The notes under the pieces are model-generated. The model ran no database searches and was not told the DNA's origin. It saw only the letters and a list, made by a program, of their open reading frames with translations. Below, piece by piece: positions 7,380 to 14,397 of a DNA stretch of 35,011 bases. Position 1 is the stretch's first letter. The number at the start of each line of letters is the position of its first letter. The DNA lies in assembly GCA_964374025.1 (NCBI GenBank), contig CAYJWU010000005.1, positions 1-35,011 of the forward strand. Direction: 5' to 3'. Made by a program: the position numbers and the translations under genes. The DNA comes from JBASTI01 sp964374025. GTDB lineage: Bacteria > Patescibacteriota > Minisyncoccia > Spechtbacterales > HO2-43-30.

Positions 7380-7534
7380 AGGCCATGCTTTGGCCTAGGG
7401 TTGGAAAGGTTCCAACCTAAAGGGAGAATAAAAATAATCCCACAGCACCCCATCAAAGTTCAGAAATATATTCTACCATTTGCTCACGATCGTGAATAAA
7501 AGGTATAAAATGTTTATGGATTTTGATGGGGAAA
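7380..7534 (+). repeat. 155-bp direct repeat, copy A
   Basis: Copy A differs from copy B (8285-8439) only at 7510 (A versus G at 8415). It contains hairpin AGGCC/GGCCT (7380-7396), a second hairpin TAGG(G)TTGGAA/TTCCAACCTA (7396-7419), inverted repeats CCCCATCAAA (7448-7457) and TTTGATGGGG (7522-7531), and between these a palindrome with core TCACGATCGTGA and a -10 box. Confidence 0.97.
7475..7504. repeat. ACGATCGT palindrome, member 1
   Basis: Layout ACC-N6-TCACGATCGTGA-N6-GGT, 30 bp. The same spacing recurs at 8380, 8889 and 31345. Here it overlaps the promoter spacer and runs into the -10 box, where a bound protein could block or help RNA polymerase. Confidence 0.8.
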
Positions 7535-7551
7535 GAAGGTTCTGGGGTTGA
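7480..7551 (+). promoter_or_regulatory. Promoter in repeat A with an 11-codon leaderless ORF
   Basis: TTGCTC (7480-7485), 18 nt, TATAAA (7504-7509), 6 nt, ATG at 7516. The frame encodes MDFDGERRFWG and stops at 7551. In copy B the same start leads into a longer frame. The protein value is doubtful; the spacing to the ATG is not. Confidence 0.5.
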
Positions 7552-7842
7552 CTGCGTAGCGAATAAACCCCGCTGGAACTCTGAACTGGGCTGTGAGGAG
7601 CTGTTACGGCAAGATCATACTATGTCGCCGCAACCTGTTTCCCGAGGCGATAGCTACGATGCCAGCGAAGGCTGGCGACCTAAGGCCCGGACTAAGGGGC
7701 AGACACTTTTTCCCCAATTCCGTAGAACGAGGAGAAGGATGTATATTTATTATCCATACCTTACGTGGCCCTTGCACGAGGGCGCATAATATCGTGCGGG
7801 GTGATGGGGGAGCACCTAGAGAAAATAAAAACTTCCCCCTTC
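7552..7842 (+). other. Unassigned stretch, possible structured RNA
   Basis: No convincing gene. The start can fold as GGGGTT/AACCCC (near 7544-7580) enclosed by GGTTC/GAACT; GCCAGC/GCTGGC (7661-7676) forms a tight hairpin, GGGG/CCCC another (7696-7715), and GCACGA/TCGTGC (7774-7797) a fourth. Two overlapping open frames (88 and about 65 codons) compete and neither has SD or recognisable sequence. I could not match tmRNA, SRP RNA, RNase P RNA or 6S RNA. Confidence 0.35.
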
Positions 7843-7893
7843 CATCAAAGTTCATAATCATAAAGATTGCGGATTTTGATGGGGAAAAGTACC
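7842..7893 (+). repeat. Partial, promoter-less third copy of the repeat end
   Basis: CCATCAAAGTTCA (7842-7854) and GATTTTGATGGGGAAAAG (from 7872) match the two ends of the inverted-repeat part of copies A and B, but the middle with the ACGATCGT palindrome and -10 box is replaced by about 17 other bases and the ATG is GCG. It shares the GTACCCA extension with copy B. Confidence 0.75.
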
Positions 7894-7920
7894 CAAATAA
7901 ACTGGAAAGGGAGATGCCGT

Positions 7921-8268
7921 ATGACCGACAATATGCCAGTGGCAGCGATCTTCCGGGAGGCAGCAAACGCGCGTGCAGGGCTTCATGGGATTAGACGGCG
8001 GGTCGCGCAAGAGATTATCGATGAGGGGCAGGCCACCGAAGCTTTGGTACGGGCCCTTGCCGTCCTAGAGGAACTGGAGGCCATCAACGTAGAATCGGTC
8101 CAACTGGCTAGCAGTGTTTCCGAGATGGACGCCTTGGGCTTGCAGGCTACGCTGTTCAAGGCAAAGGCACTTAAGGAACGCACGAAGCCACTCCTTACGG
8201 AGCTAAAAGCCATTATGGGAGGGCTCCTTATGGGAGGGCTTGACAATCCTCCCGGCATCGCCAGCTGA
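7921..8268 (+). CDS. Unknown 115-aa helical protein
   Basis: Start chosen at 7921 because AAGGGAG (7907-7913) lies 7 nt upstream; an in-frame ATG at 7879 overlaps the partial repeat. The product is Ala/Leu/Glu-rich and predicted almost wholly helical (ARAGLHGIRRRVAQEI; LVRALAVLEELEAI; LFKAKALKERTKPLLTEL), with no Cys and no membrane segment. I recognise no family. Its high-GC codon use differs from the AT-rich wall genes, similar to the genes at 15561, 30273 and 30691. It lies between the partial repeat and full copy B, so it may be cargo flanked by the repeats. Confidence 0.7.
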   Translation: MTDNMPVAAIFREAANARAGLHGIRRRVAQEIIDEGQATEALVRALAVLEELEAINVESVQLASSVSEMDALGLQATLFKAKALKERTKPLLTELKAIMGGLLMGGLDNPPGIAS

Positions 8269-8284
8269 ACGTCTCGACAGGCAC

Positions 8285-8439
8285 AGGCCATGCTTTGGCC
8301 TAGGGTTGGAAAGGTTCCAACCTAAAGGGAGAATAAAAATAATCCCACAGCACCCCATCAAAGTTCAGAAATATATTCTACCATTTGCTCACGATCGTGA
8401 ATAAAAGGTATAAAGTGTTTATGGATTTTGATGGGGAAA
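8285..8439 (+). repeat. 155-bp direct repeat, copy B
   Basis: 154 of 155 bases match copy A, 905 bp away without indels. Near identity across non-coding bases means recent duplication, gene conversion, or strong selection on the structured RNA/promoter. Confidence 0.97.
8380..8409. repeat. ACGATCGT palindrome, member 2
   Basis: ACC-N6-TCACGATCGTGA-N6-GGT inside repeat copy B, overlapping the promoter that drives the ATG at 8421. Confidence 0.8.
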
Positions 8440-8633
8440 AGTACCCAGCGTGTTTTTCTATTCAAATACGCTGCGTGTGGTTGTGGAAAAGAAAACTCTC
8501 TCCTCCCACAACCGCACACAGGGTTTTTGAAGCCGTAATGAAAGGGGGGTCTGAAAATGGGACGAAGAATATGCGAAACATGCAAAAAGATACGCATGAC
8601 GCAATGGAAAAATGGAAAGGTGCTCTGCTTTGA
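8421..8633 (+). CDS. Leaderless ORF from repeat B, 70 aa, doubtful
   Basis: The ATG follows TATAAA (8409-8414) by 6 nt. The frame starts MDFDGEKYPACF and runs 70 codons. Its second half overlaps, in another frame, a more convincing SD-led zinc-ribbon gene at 8557. It may be a leader whose translation affects the downstream gene. No homology recognised. Confidence 0.3.
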   Translation: MDFDGEKYPACFSIQIRCVWLWKRKLSPPTTAHRVFEAVMKGGSENGTKNMRNMQKDTHDAMEKWKGALL

Positions 8634-8682
8634 GTGTCTTTCAAAACAGAAGGGGACCAAGCCCAAGCCCCGTCAGAAGTGA
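8557..8682 (+). CDS. 41-aa zinc-ribbon protein
   Basis: A short gene with AAAGGGGGG (8541-8549) upstream of ATG 8557. The product begins MGRRICETCKK, has a second pair CFEC, and ends in a basic tail (KQKGTKPKPRQK), a typical treble-clef or zinc-ribbon layout (C-x2-C ... C-x2-C) suited to RNA or DNA binding. It is followed at once by a strong hairpin. It is probably transcribed from the promoter in repeat B and overlaps the 3' half of the leaderless frame starting at 8421. Function unknown; the two Cys pairs, SD and terminator together support a real gene. Confidence 0.62.
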   Translation: MGRRICETCKKIRMTQWKNGKVLCFECLSKQKGTKPKPRQK

Positions 8683-8690
8683 CGGGGCTT
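8665..8690 (+). terminator. Hairpin after the 41-aa gene
   Basis: AAGCCCCGTCA (8665-8675) pairs perfectly with TGACGGGGCTT (8680-8690) around GAAG. Only two T follow, so termination may be weak, but the stem is very stable. Confidence 0.65.
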
Positions 8691-8715
8691 AATCATGGCT
8701 GAAAATCCTATTTTG

Positions 8716-8730
8716 TGGTATTCTTTCCGT
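8716..8730 (+). promoter_or_regulatory. Leaderless promoter of the wall operon
   Basis: TGGTATTCT (8716-8724) is an extended -10; 6 nt later is the ATG at 8731. Any -35 (TGGCTG at 8696) is poor. Confidence 0.7.
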
Positions 8731-9871
8731 ATGGATTTGGCTAAAACCCTTAGGAATCAGGCGAAAAACAATGCGATTTTTTATGTAACCCTCGACCCCG
8801 AGCGAGCTTTGGGGCTGGAGGATATTTTGCCCAACTACACCATTGTCTGTCCATACAAAAGCCGGCTTACTGAAAAGTTAAAACGACAACCATATACTCA
8901 CGATCGTGAACAAAAGGTAAAATTTATTGTATTGGAAGAAGAACTGGCGGAAAGGGAAGTTGAAAAAATCGTGCAGCGGGGAACATACGGGATTTTGTCT
9001 GGCTGCGCCAGATCTCGCGAAGCGAGACGGTCTGGAATAATCCCTCGAAATTCATATATCATGGTTTTAAAAAACTCTGAACTTATCGAAAATTTTTGTA
9101 AAAGGCATGGCTGGAATTTGATCGCGCCAAAGGCAAAAATCGCGGGGCAGTTTGAAAACAAGATTTCGCAGTATAGGTTGCTTAAAAATGTTGTGCCGTA
9201 TCCGAAATCGGTTATCGCGATTTTGAAGTCGCAAAAACGGTTTGCTTCCTTGACTGGTGGCAAAGCGATTGTCCTTCAATTCAACCGCGGCCACAGCGGC
9301 AACACAACATTTTTCCTCAAGTCAAAGGGCGATTTGGAGAATTTGGCAAAAAAATTCCCAAAGCGCGAGGCAAAAATTTCAGAATATATCAAGGGGAAGA
9401 CGTATACGCTAAATTGCCTTGTGTTAAGGAACGGCGAGGTGATTACGGGCTCTCTAAGCGAACAAATTACCGGCCTTAAGGGCGCGACAAATAATCCAAA
9501 TACAACTTGCGGCAATGATTTTGTTGCGCCGCGAAAACTAAAAAATACGCAGATTAAAAAAGTGCGGGATATCTCGCAAAATGTCGGCATGGCTCTCTAC
9601 AAAAAGGGCTATAGGGGATTATTTGGTATAGATGTTATAATANNNNNNNNNNNNNNNNNNNNNNNNNNNNNNNNNNNNNNNNNNNNNNNNNNNNNNNNNN
9701 NNNNNNNNNNNNNNNNNNNNNNNNNNNNNNNNNNNNNNNNNNAGAAATAAAACTTCCAAGATTCTGACTCTCAGCGATATAGAACGAAAATATAAAGGCA
9801 AGGGGCTTATTTCGCGAATGAAATACGTTAAACCAAACGAAGAAATATTTAGAAAGCAGTTTGTTAAATGA
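8731..9871 (+). CDS. ATP-grasp enzyme (biotin-carboxylase-like fold), interrupted by a gap
   Basis: ATP-grasp ligases join a carboxylate to an amine through an acyl phosphate. About 304 residues are readable before the N run and about 42 after it. Visible are an N-terminal pre-ATP-grasp region, the ATP-binding core (KAIVLQFNRGHSGNTTFF; AKISEYIKGKTYTLNCLVLRNGEV) and GYRGLFGIDVII just before the gap, as in carbamoyl-phosphate-synthase-like members. The frame across 100 N does not fit, so the gap length is nominal. Two palindromic elements lie in frame (residues about 53-63 and 90-102). The last codon overlaps the next gene (ATGA at 9868-9871). Position at the head of mraY-ftsW-murG suggests a wall-precursor ligase; substrate unknown. 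Confidence 0.8.
8889..8918. repeat. ACGATCGT palindrome, member 3, inside a coding sequence
   Basis: ACC-N6-TCACGATCGTGA-N6-GGT, same 30-bp layout as in the long repeats, read in frame here as PYTHDREQK within the ATP-grasp protein (residues about 53-63). Confidence 0.8.
8998..9035. repeat. Double palindrome inserted in the ATP-grasp gene
   Basis: TCTGGCTGCGCCAGA (8998-9012) is followed directly by TCTCGCGAAGCGAGA (9013-9027) and then by CGGTCTGG. It is read in frame as SGCARSREARRSG (residues 90-102), a polar stretch between YGIL and IIPRNSYI. Confidence 0.7.
9643..9742. other. Assembly gap (N run)
   Basis: One hundred N inside the ATP-grasp gene. Reading frames on both sides are open but out of register for exactly 100 bases, so the true gap length differs. 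Confidence 0.99.
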
Positions 9872-10647
9872 TTAAATATTCTTTGCCTCAATCTGCCCTT
9901 GATGTTATAGACGCTTATTGGCAACTCAAGGCGGCGGAGAATAGGTTTGTTCGCTGTCCGTATTTTCGAAACCCGCGATCTGGCAGGGAGAGATGGGGGC
10001 TTACTGCCTATTCCGGGAAAGGTTCGCCGCGGGAAATTGAGGAGGAACTTAGAGTTATAGAAAAACTAGAAGACGCGGATTTTTCAAAGATGCAGGAATC
10101 AAAAATTCGCGATATAATGAAAAAGCGAAAACTTGGCATAGAGTGCTCGGGATTTATTGCGCGGGTTTTGGACGCATGGGCGCGAGAGCTTTATAAAAAG
10201 CCGATCTACGCGCTAATTGGGTTCAATAAACGCGGCCTTGGCTGGATGTACGGCAAACTGCGGCCGTATACGCATATTGACGTTGAAACCCTGGTTTGCC
10301 CCCGCAACGCGCGGGAAATAAAGGATGCGCGAGACATACGCCCGGGCGATGTTATGCGCTTTAATACCACAATTGACCATGCTATTCTTGTTACCGCGGT
10401 TGAGCGTGATCTGGAGATGGTCGTAAAGAAAATACACTACGCCCAATCGGTGCTTGAGGAGAACCGCGAAGGAGTCAAAAAGGGAGTGATAGAAATTACC
10501 TCTCCTGCCGTTTCCGGTTTACGCGAGCAAAGGTGGCGCGAGGAGCCAGAAACTGGCAACACTATAAACGAGAAAGGCGAACCCAAAATTTATAGACTTT
10601 TTATTTTTGATAAATTAACAAAGAATCATGCTCGCGGAGCTCATTAA
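9868..10647 (+). CDS. NlpC/P60- or CHAP-like papain-fold protein
   Basis: The 259-aa product has the thiol-hydrolase signature GIECSGFIARVLDAW with Cys93 as likely nucleophile, and RPGDVMRFNTTIDHAILVTAV, where the RPGD turn and His (about 171) are typical of NlpC/P60 and CHAP enzymes that cut peptidoglycan stem peptides. There is no signal peptide or membrane segment, so it may act on cytoplasmic recycled muropeptides or be exported by another path. It is coupled by ATGA to the ATP-grasp gene, and its end overlaps mraY by 20 nt. The long charged N-terminus (to about residue 85) is not part of the known fold. Hydrolase is likely, exact bond unknown. Confidence 0.72.
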   Translation: MIKYSLPQSALDVIDAYWQLKAAENRFVRCPYFRNPRSGRERWGLTAYSGKGSPREIEEELRVIEKLEDADFSKMQESKIRDIMKKRKLGIECSGFIARVLDAWARELYKKPIYALIGFNKRGLGWMYGKLRPYTHIDVETLVCPRNAREIKDARDIRPGDVMRFNTTIDHAILVTAVERDLEMVVKKIHYAQSVLEENREGVKKGVIEITSPAVSGLREQRWREEPETGNTINEKGEPKIYRLFIFDKLTKNHARGAH

Positions 10648-11740
10648 TAAAAGTTTCGAATATCTCGCCGGCGCGTTCTTGTTGACCGTTATTTTATCTC
10701 CGCCATTAATATTCTTGCTCAAAAAATTCGGTGTCGTGCGCCTCACTGGCCGGGATTTTTCTGATTTAATACATTCCCGCAAAAATAAAGCCGGTACCCC
10801 CATATTTGGTGGTATAATAATAGTAGGGGTAATTTCATTCTTTACAATATTATTTAACTGGCACAGAGAGACCACTTTCGTGCCCTTGGGAGTGCTGTGG
10901 CTCGCCGCGATACTCGGTGGCGCGGATGACCTGCTTAATATATTCTACACAAAGGAAAGGCATCCCCGGACACTCGGAAGAATAGGACGGCTTATCGCGA
11001 TTCACAAGAAACTGCGATATCGAATATGGTATTTTGTTTCCTTTCCGTGGCAGGCATACAAACGTCTTTTTTATCTGCTAGGTTCGCATCCGGGCAAAGG
11101 GGTACAGGCGCACGAGAAAATAATAATACAGCTTGCGATAGGCGCGATTATTGCCTGGTGGCTGTCATTCAAGCTTGCATGGACAGAACTGTGGATACCA
11201 TGGCTTGGGCATGTTGATCTTGGACTCCTCATAATACCGGTAATAATATTTTTGGCGGTATTCATGGCGAATGCCGTGAATATCACGGATGGCATAGACG
11301 GTCTTTCCGCGGGTACCCTTATTATTTCATACAGCGCGTTTTTCATGATAGCTCTTCAGCAAAATAGTTTTGATATAGCACTTTTAATCGCGACCGTGAT
11401 AGGGGCGCTCGGCGGATATTTGCTTTTCAATATCAAGCCCGCCAAGTATCAGATGGGGGATGTTGCCTCGCTTGGCATGGGCGTATTGCTTGTTGCCGTT
11501 GCTTTCGCGCTCGACAGGCCCATACTTTTGCCGATTATCGGGATGATATTTATTGTCGAAATTTCATCCGTGATTCTTCAAACCTTTTCAAAGGTCTTGT
11601 TGGGAAAACGTTTTCTCAAAATGGCGCCGCTCCATCATCATTTTGAAATTATCGGAATGCAGGAATCGAGCATTGTTATGTACGCGTGGGCTTTCGCCGC
11701 GCTTTGCGCGGTTTTAGGGATATGGCTTAGTTTCAAGTAA
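10628..11740 (+). CDS. mraY: Phospho-N-acetylmuramoyl-pentapeptide transferase
   Basis: Makes lipid I from UDP-MurNAc-pentapeptide and undecaprenyl phosphate at the inner face of the membrane. The 370-aa protein has about ten hydrophobic segments and the MraY signatures: TPIFGG early on, GGADDLLN for the catalytic Asp pair, NAVNITDGIDGLSAG, and the family-specific HHHFE motif close to the end. Length is normal (about 360 for E. coli). The start at 10628 overlaps the preceding gene by 20 nt. A positively charged cytoplasmic loop (KERHPRTLGRIGRL to KKLRYR) is slightly longer than in standard members. Certain by motif. Confidence 0.95.
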   Translation: MLAELINKSFEYLAGAFLLTVILSPPLIFLLKKFGVVRLTGRDFSDLIHSRKNKAGTPIFGGIIIVGVISFFTILFNWHRETTFVPLGVLWLAAILGGADDLLNIFYTKERHPRTLGRIGRLIAIHKKLRYRIWYFVSFPWQAYKRLFYLLGSHPGKGVQAHEKIIIQLAIGAIIAWWLSFKLAWTELWIPWLGHVDLGLLIIPVIIFLAVFMANAVNITDGIDGLSAGTLIISYSAFFMIALQQNSFDIALLIATVIGALGGYLLFNIKPAKYQMGDVASLGMGVLLVAVAFALDRPILLPIIGMIFIVEISSVILQTFSKVLLGKRFLKMAPLHHHFEIIGMQESSIVMYAWAFAALCAVLGIWLSFK

Positions 11741-11744
11741 AAAT

Positions 11745-13304
11745 ATGCTTATAAAAAACGGCACAATCATAGACGGCACAAGGCGCGAGAGGTTCCTCGG
11801 GGATGTTCGCGTTGAAAAAGATATTATCACGGATATCGGAAAACTCAAACCTCGTAAGGGAGAAAAAGTTATAGAGGCGGAACAGCGCATTGTTGCCCCC
11901 GGTTTTGTAGATATAATAAACCGTTCCGACATCCACTTTTCCATTTTTAGAAAATTCGGACTCAACAGCTTTCTAAAACAGGGTGTCACCACGATTATCG
12001 GCGGAAGCTGCGGGGCATCTCTCGCGCCGCTCGCGGGCCTGGAGGCAATCCGCTCCATACAAAAATGGAGCGATATATCTTACGCAAATATAAACTGGGC
12101 GAGCACGGATGAGTTTTTGCTGGAGGTTGCCCGGCATAATATCGCTGCAAACTTTGCAACGTTAACTGGACACGCTACCCTGCGCCGCGGTTTGACAGGG
12201 GATTATTTCGGCAAGCTCGCAGAGGTTCAGATGAAAAAAATGGAATATCTGCTTGCTCGTTCCATGGAGGAAGGATCCTTCGGGTTATCAGCAGGACTTG
12301 CTTATTCTCACGAAAAAATTGTCCCGACCGAGGAGCTTCAAAGGTTGGCAGGGGTGCTTTACGATAAAGGCGGGATTTACGCCGTACATCTTAGGAACGA
12401 AGGGGCGGAGCTTGTTTCGTCTGTACGGGAGATAATAGAAATTGCCCAAAAATATAATGTGTCCGCGCATATCTTCCACTTCAAGGCGCTTGGAAAAGGA
12501 GCCTGGGCAGAATTTGAAAATGCCATGGACAGTATAACAGCCGCGAGGGATTTAGGGGTTTTGATTGATTTCGATATATATCCCTATACCCGCACTGCTT
12601 CTGTTCTGTATCTCTTATTGCCTGAATGGGCGGCACAGGGCGGCAAGAAAAAAGTTCTTGAACGGCTCCGTGACGAAAAGATTCGCGCGCGAATCAGGGA
12701 GGAGCTTACGGCCGAGGCCGATGAGATCCGAGAGACAGTCGTCGGGATTGGGAATATAGAAACGGCATTTATCGGCAAAACTCTCGGCGAAATCGCTAAA
12801 AATCAGGAAACTTCCGCGATTGACGCCCTGTTTAATGTAATTATTGCTTCCGAGGATCGGGTAACCGGCTTTTTGCCCATAAGCGAAAAAAATGTGGAGA
12901 TCGGAATACGAAGCAGCGCGGGATTTATTGCCTCTGATGGAGTTGGATATAGTATGCGTGATCGGAGGGGCACTACACTCGTCCACCCGCGCAGTTTTGG
13001 GACATTCCCGCGGTTCTTGGGTCGTTACATCCGGGAGAGGAATATGATGAGCTGGGAAGACGCGATACACAAGATAACCTTAATGCCCGCCCACAAAATT
13101 GGCCTCAAAAAACGCGGAAAAATTGAAAAGGGATATTTCGCGGATATTGTCATATTCAATCCGCAAACTATCAGCGATCTTGCTACATTTGACGATCCAT
13201 TCCAATATTCCCAGGGCCTCGACTATGTAATGGTAAATGGGGGATTGGCAATTCGCCGCGGAAAATTTCAAAAGAGAAGACATGGCAGAGTATTAAGAAA
13301 ATGA
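11745..13304 (+). CDS. D-aminoacylase family amidohydrolase with altered HxH metal site
   Basis: The 519-aa product aligns throughout with N-acyl-D-amino-acid deacylases: N-terminal beta domain, TIM barrel and C-terminal GKIEKGYFADIVIFNP. The metal-binding HxH that follows PGFID in the family is IINR here (APGFVDIINRSD), so two ligands of the loosely bound metal are missing. The Cys of GGSCGAS and His residues in YAVHLRNEG and FHFKALG, expected ligands of the tightly bound zinc, and the Asp of IASDG remain. A one-zinc enzyme is therefore plausible. It lies between mraY (4 nt away) and ftsW (1 nt away), where murD is usual. Hydrolysis of an N-acyl-D-amino acid (for example D-Glu or D-Ala linked to a muropeptide) is an inference. 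Confidence 0.88.
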   Translation: MLIKNGTIIDGTRRERFLGDVRVEKDIITDIGKLKPRKGEKVIEAEQRIVAPGFVDIINRSDIHFSIFRKFGLNSFLKQGVTTIIGGSCGASLAPLAGLEAIRSIQKWSDISYANINWASTDEFLLEVARHNIAANFATLTGHATLRRGLTGDYFGKLAEVQMKKMEYLLARSMEEGSFGLSAGLAYSHEKIVPTEELQRLAGVLYDKGGIYAVHLRNEGAELVSSVREIIEIAQKYNVSAHIFHFKALGKGAWAEFENAMDSITAARDLGVLIDFDIYPYTRTASVLYLLLPEWAAQGGKKKVLERLRDEKIRARIREELTAEADEIRETVVGIGNIETAFIGKTLGEIAKNQETSAIDALFNVIIASEDRVTGFLPISEKNVEIGIRSSAGFIASDGVGYSMRDRRGTTLVHPRSFGTFPRFLGRYIRERNMMSWEDAIHKITLMPAHKIGLKKRGKIEKGYFADIVIFNPQTISDLATFDDPFQYSQGLDYVMVNGGLAIRRGKFQKRRHGRVLRK

Positions 13305-13305
13305 A

Positions 13306-14397
13306 ATGGCAAAGTATAAACCGGACTACATACTACTTGGAACAGTCGGCATTATATTATTTGTTGGACTCGCGGCGTTACTCTCAGCATCTGTCGCGCA
13401 AAGCCAGAAGGATTTTGGGAATATCTATTCGTACTTTACGCACCAGCTTATTTTCGGCGTGGGAATCGGGCTTTTGGCGGCGTTTATCGCGTACCGCGTA
13501 CACTACAAAAAATGGCGTTCGCTCGCTCTGCCCCTGCTTTTAATATCTACTTTTTTTTTAATTTTGGTTTTTATGCCGGGCTTGTCTTTGGAAGTTGGCG
13601 GCGCGAAACGATGGATTTCGTTTGGGGATTTTTCCTTTCAGCCATCGGAGCTCGCGAAACTCGCCTTTGTTGTATATCTTGCGGCATGGCTCGACGCAAG
13701 AAAATCTGTAATAAAGCGATGGAACGAAAGTTTTATACCGTTTATAATATTTGTAGCGATACTCGGGATACTTATAATACTTGAGCCGGATATCGGTACG
13801 CTTGGCGTCATAGCCCTCACATCCGCGTTTATATATTTCGTCGGCGGAGCGAGCTTCGCGCAGGTGAGCGTTATCTTAATTTTGGGGTTCGCGACGCTTG
13901 GCATTTTGATAAAAACAGCCGCGTATAGATTGGATCGACTTAGCACGTTTTTGAATAGCTCCGCGGATCCCCTTGGAATAAGCTATCAAATAAATCAGGC
14001 GATGCTGGCGATAGGTTCGGGCGGGATGCTTGGTCTTGGGATTGGAAAGGGTCTGCAAAAATACAGCTCTCTTCCCGAACCCATGAAAGATTCCATATTT
14101 GCCGCATGGTCAGAGGAAGCGGGTTTTGTGGGGGGGGTTCTGCTAATAGCCCTTTTCATCATTTTGTGTTTCAGGGGGTTCAGGGTTGCAAGGCGCGCGC
14201 CGGACAGATTCGGGCGGCTTTTAGCCCTCGGCATTACTTTTTGGATAACTTCGCAGGCATTTATCAACATATCCGCTATGATTGGCCTTATTCCTCTTAC
14301 CGGTATTCCCTTGCCGCTTGTAAGCTACGGCGGCTCATCGATGGTAGTGACATTGACGGGCCTTGGGATATTATTAAATATTTCAAAATATTCATGA
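13306..14397 (+). CDS. ftsW: Septal peptidoglycan glycosyltransferase FtsW (SEDS family)
   Basis: SEDS proteins polymerise lipid II into glycan strands. The 363-aa product has ten or so membrane segments and SEDS motifs: GGAKRWI, FQPSELAKL, EPDIGT, PEPMKDSIFAAWSEE-GFVG in the large extracellular loop, and GIPLPLVSYGGSS near the end. RodA cannot be excluded by sequence alone, but the position between mraY and murG favours FtsW. The stop overlaps the murG start (ATGA, 14394-14397). Confidence 0.93.
   Translation: MAKYKPDYILLGTVGIILFVGLAALLSASVAQSQKDFGNIYSYFTHQLIFGVGIGLLAAFIAYRVHYKKWRSLALPLLLISTFFLILVFMPGLSLEVGGAKRWISFGDFSFQPSELAKLAFVVYLAAWLDARKSVIKRWNESFIPFIIFVAILGILIILEPDIGTLGVIALTSAFIYFVGGASFAQVSVILILGFATLGILIKTAAYRLDRLSTFLNSSADPLGISYQINQAMLAIGSGGMLGLGIGKGLQKYSSLPEPMKDSIFAAWSEEAGFVGGVLLIALFIILCFRGFRVARRAPDRFGRLLALGITFWITSQAFINISAMIGLIPLTGIPLPLVSYGGSSMVVTLTGLGILLNISKYS

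Noticed and set aside
7552..7842. tmRNA, SRP RNA, RNase P RNA or 6S RNA
   Set aside because: None of the conserved segments of these RNAs that I know were found.
7523..7994. Overlapping frames of 88 and 133 codons in the repeat region
   Set aside because: No SD, no recognisable domain, and they cross repeat copies and hairpins. Structured RNA or a non-coding stretch fits as well.
7380..8439. CRISPR array
   Set aside because: Only two long copies 905 bp apart, no regular spacers and no cas genes.
8731..9871. Frameshifted ATP-grasp pseudogene
   Set aside because: The frame change coincides with the N run, whose length is nominal; both sides are open. The same holds for gltX at 16385-16484.
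14106..14393. N-terminal extension of murG
   Set aside because: It is the ftsW sequence read in another frame; conserved MurG begins at 14394.
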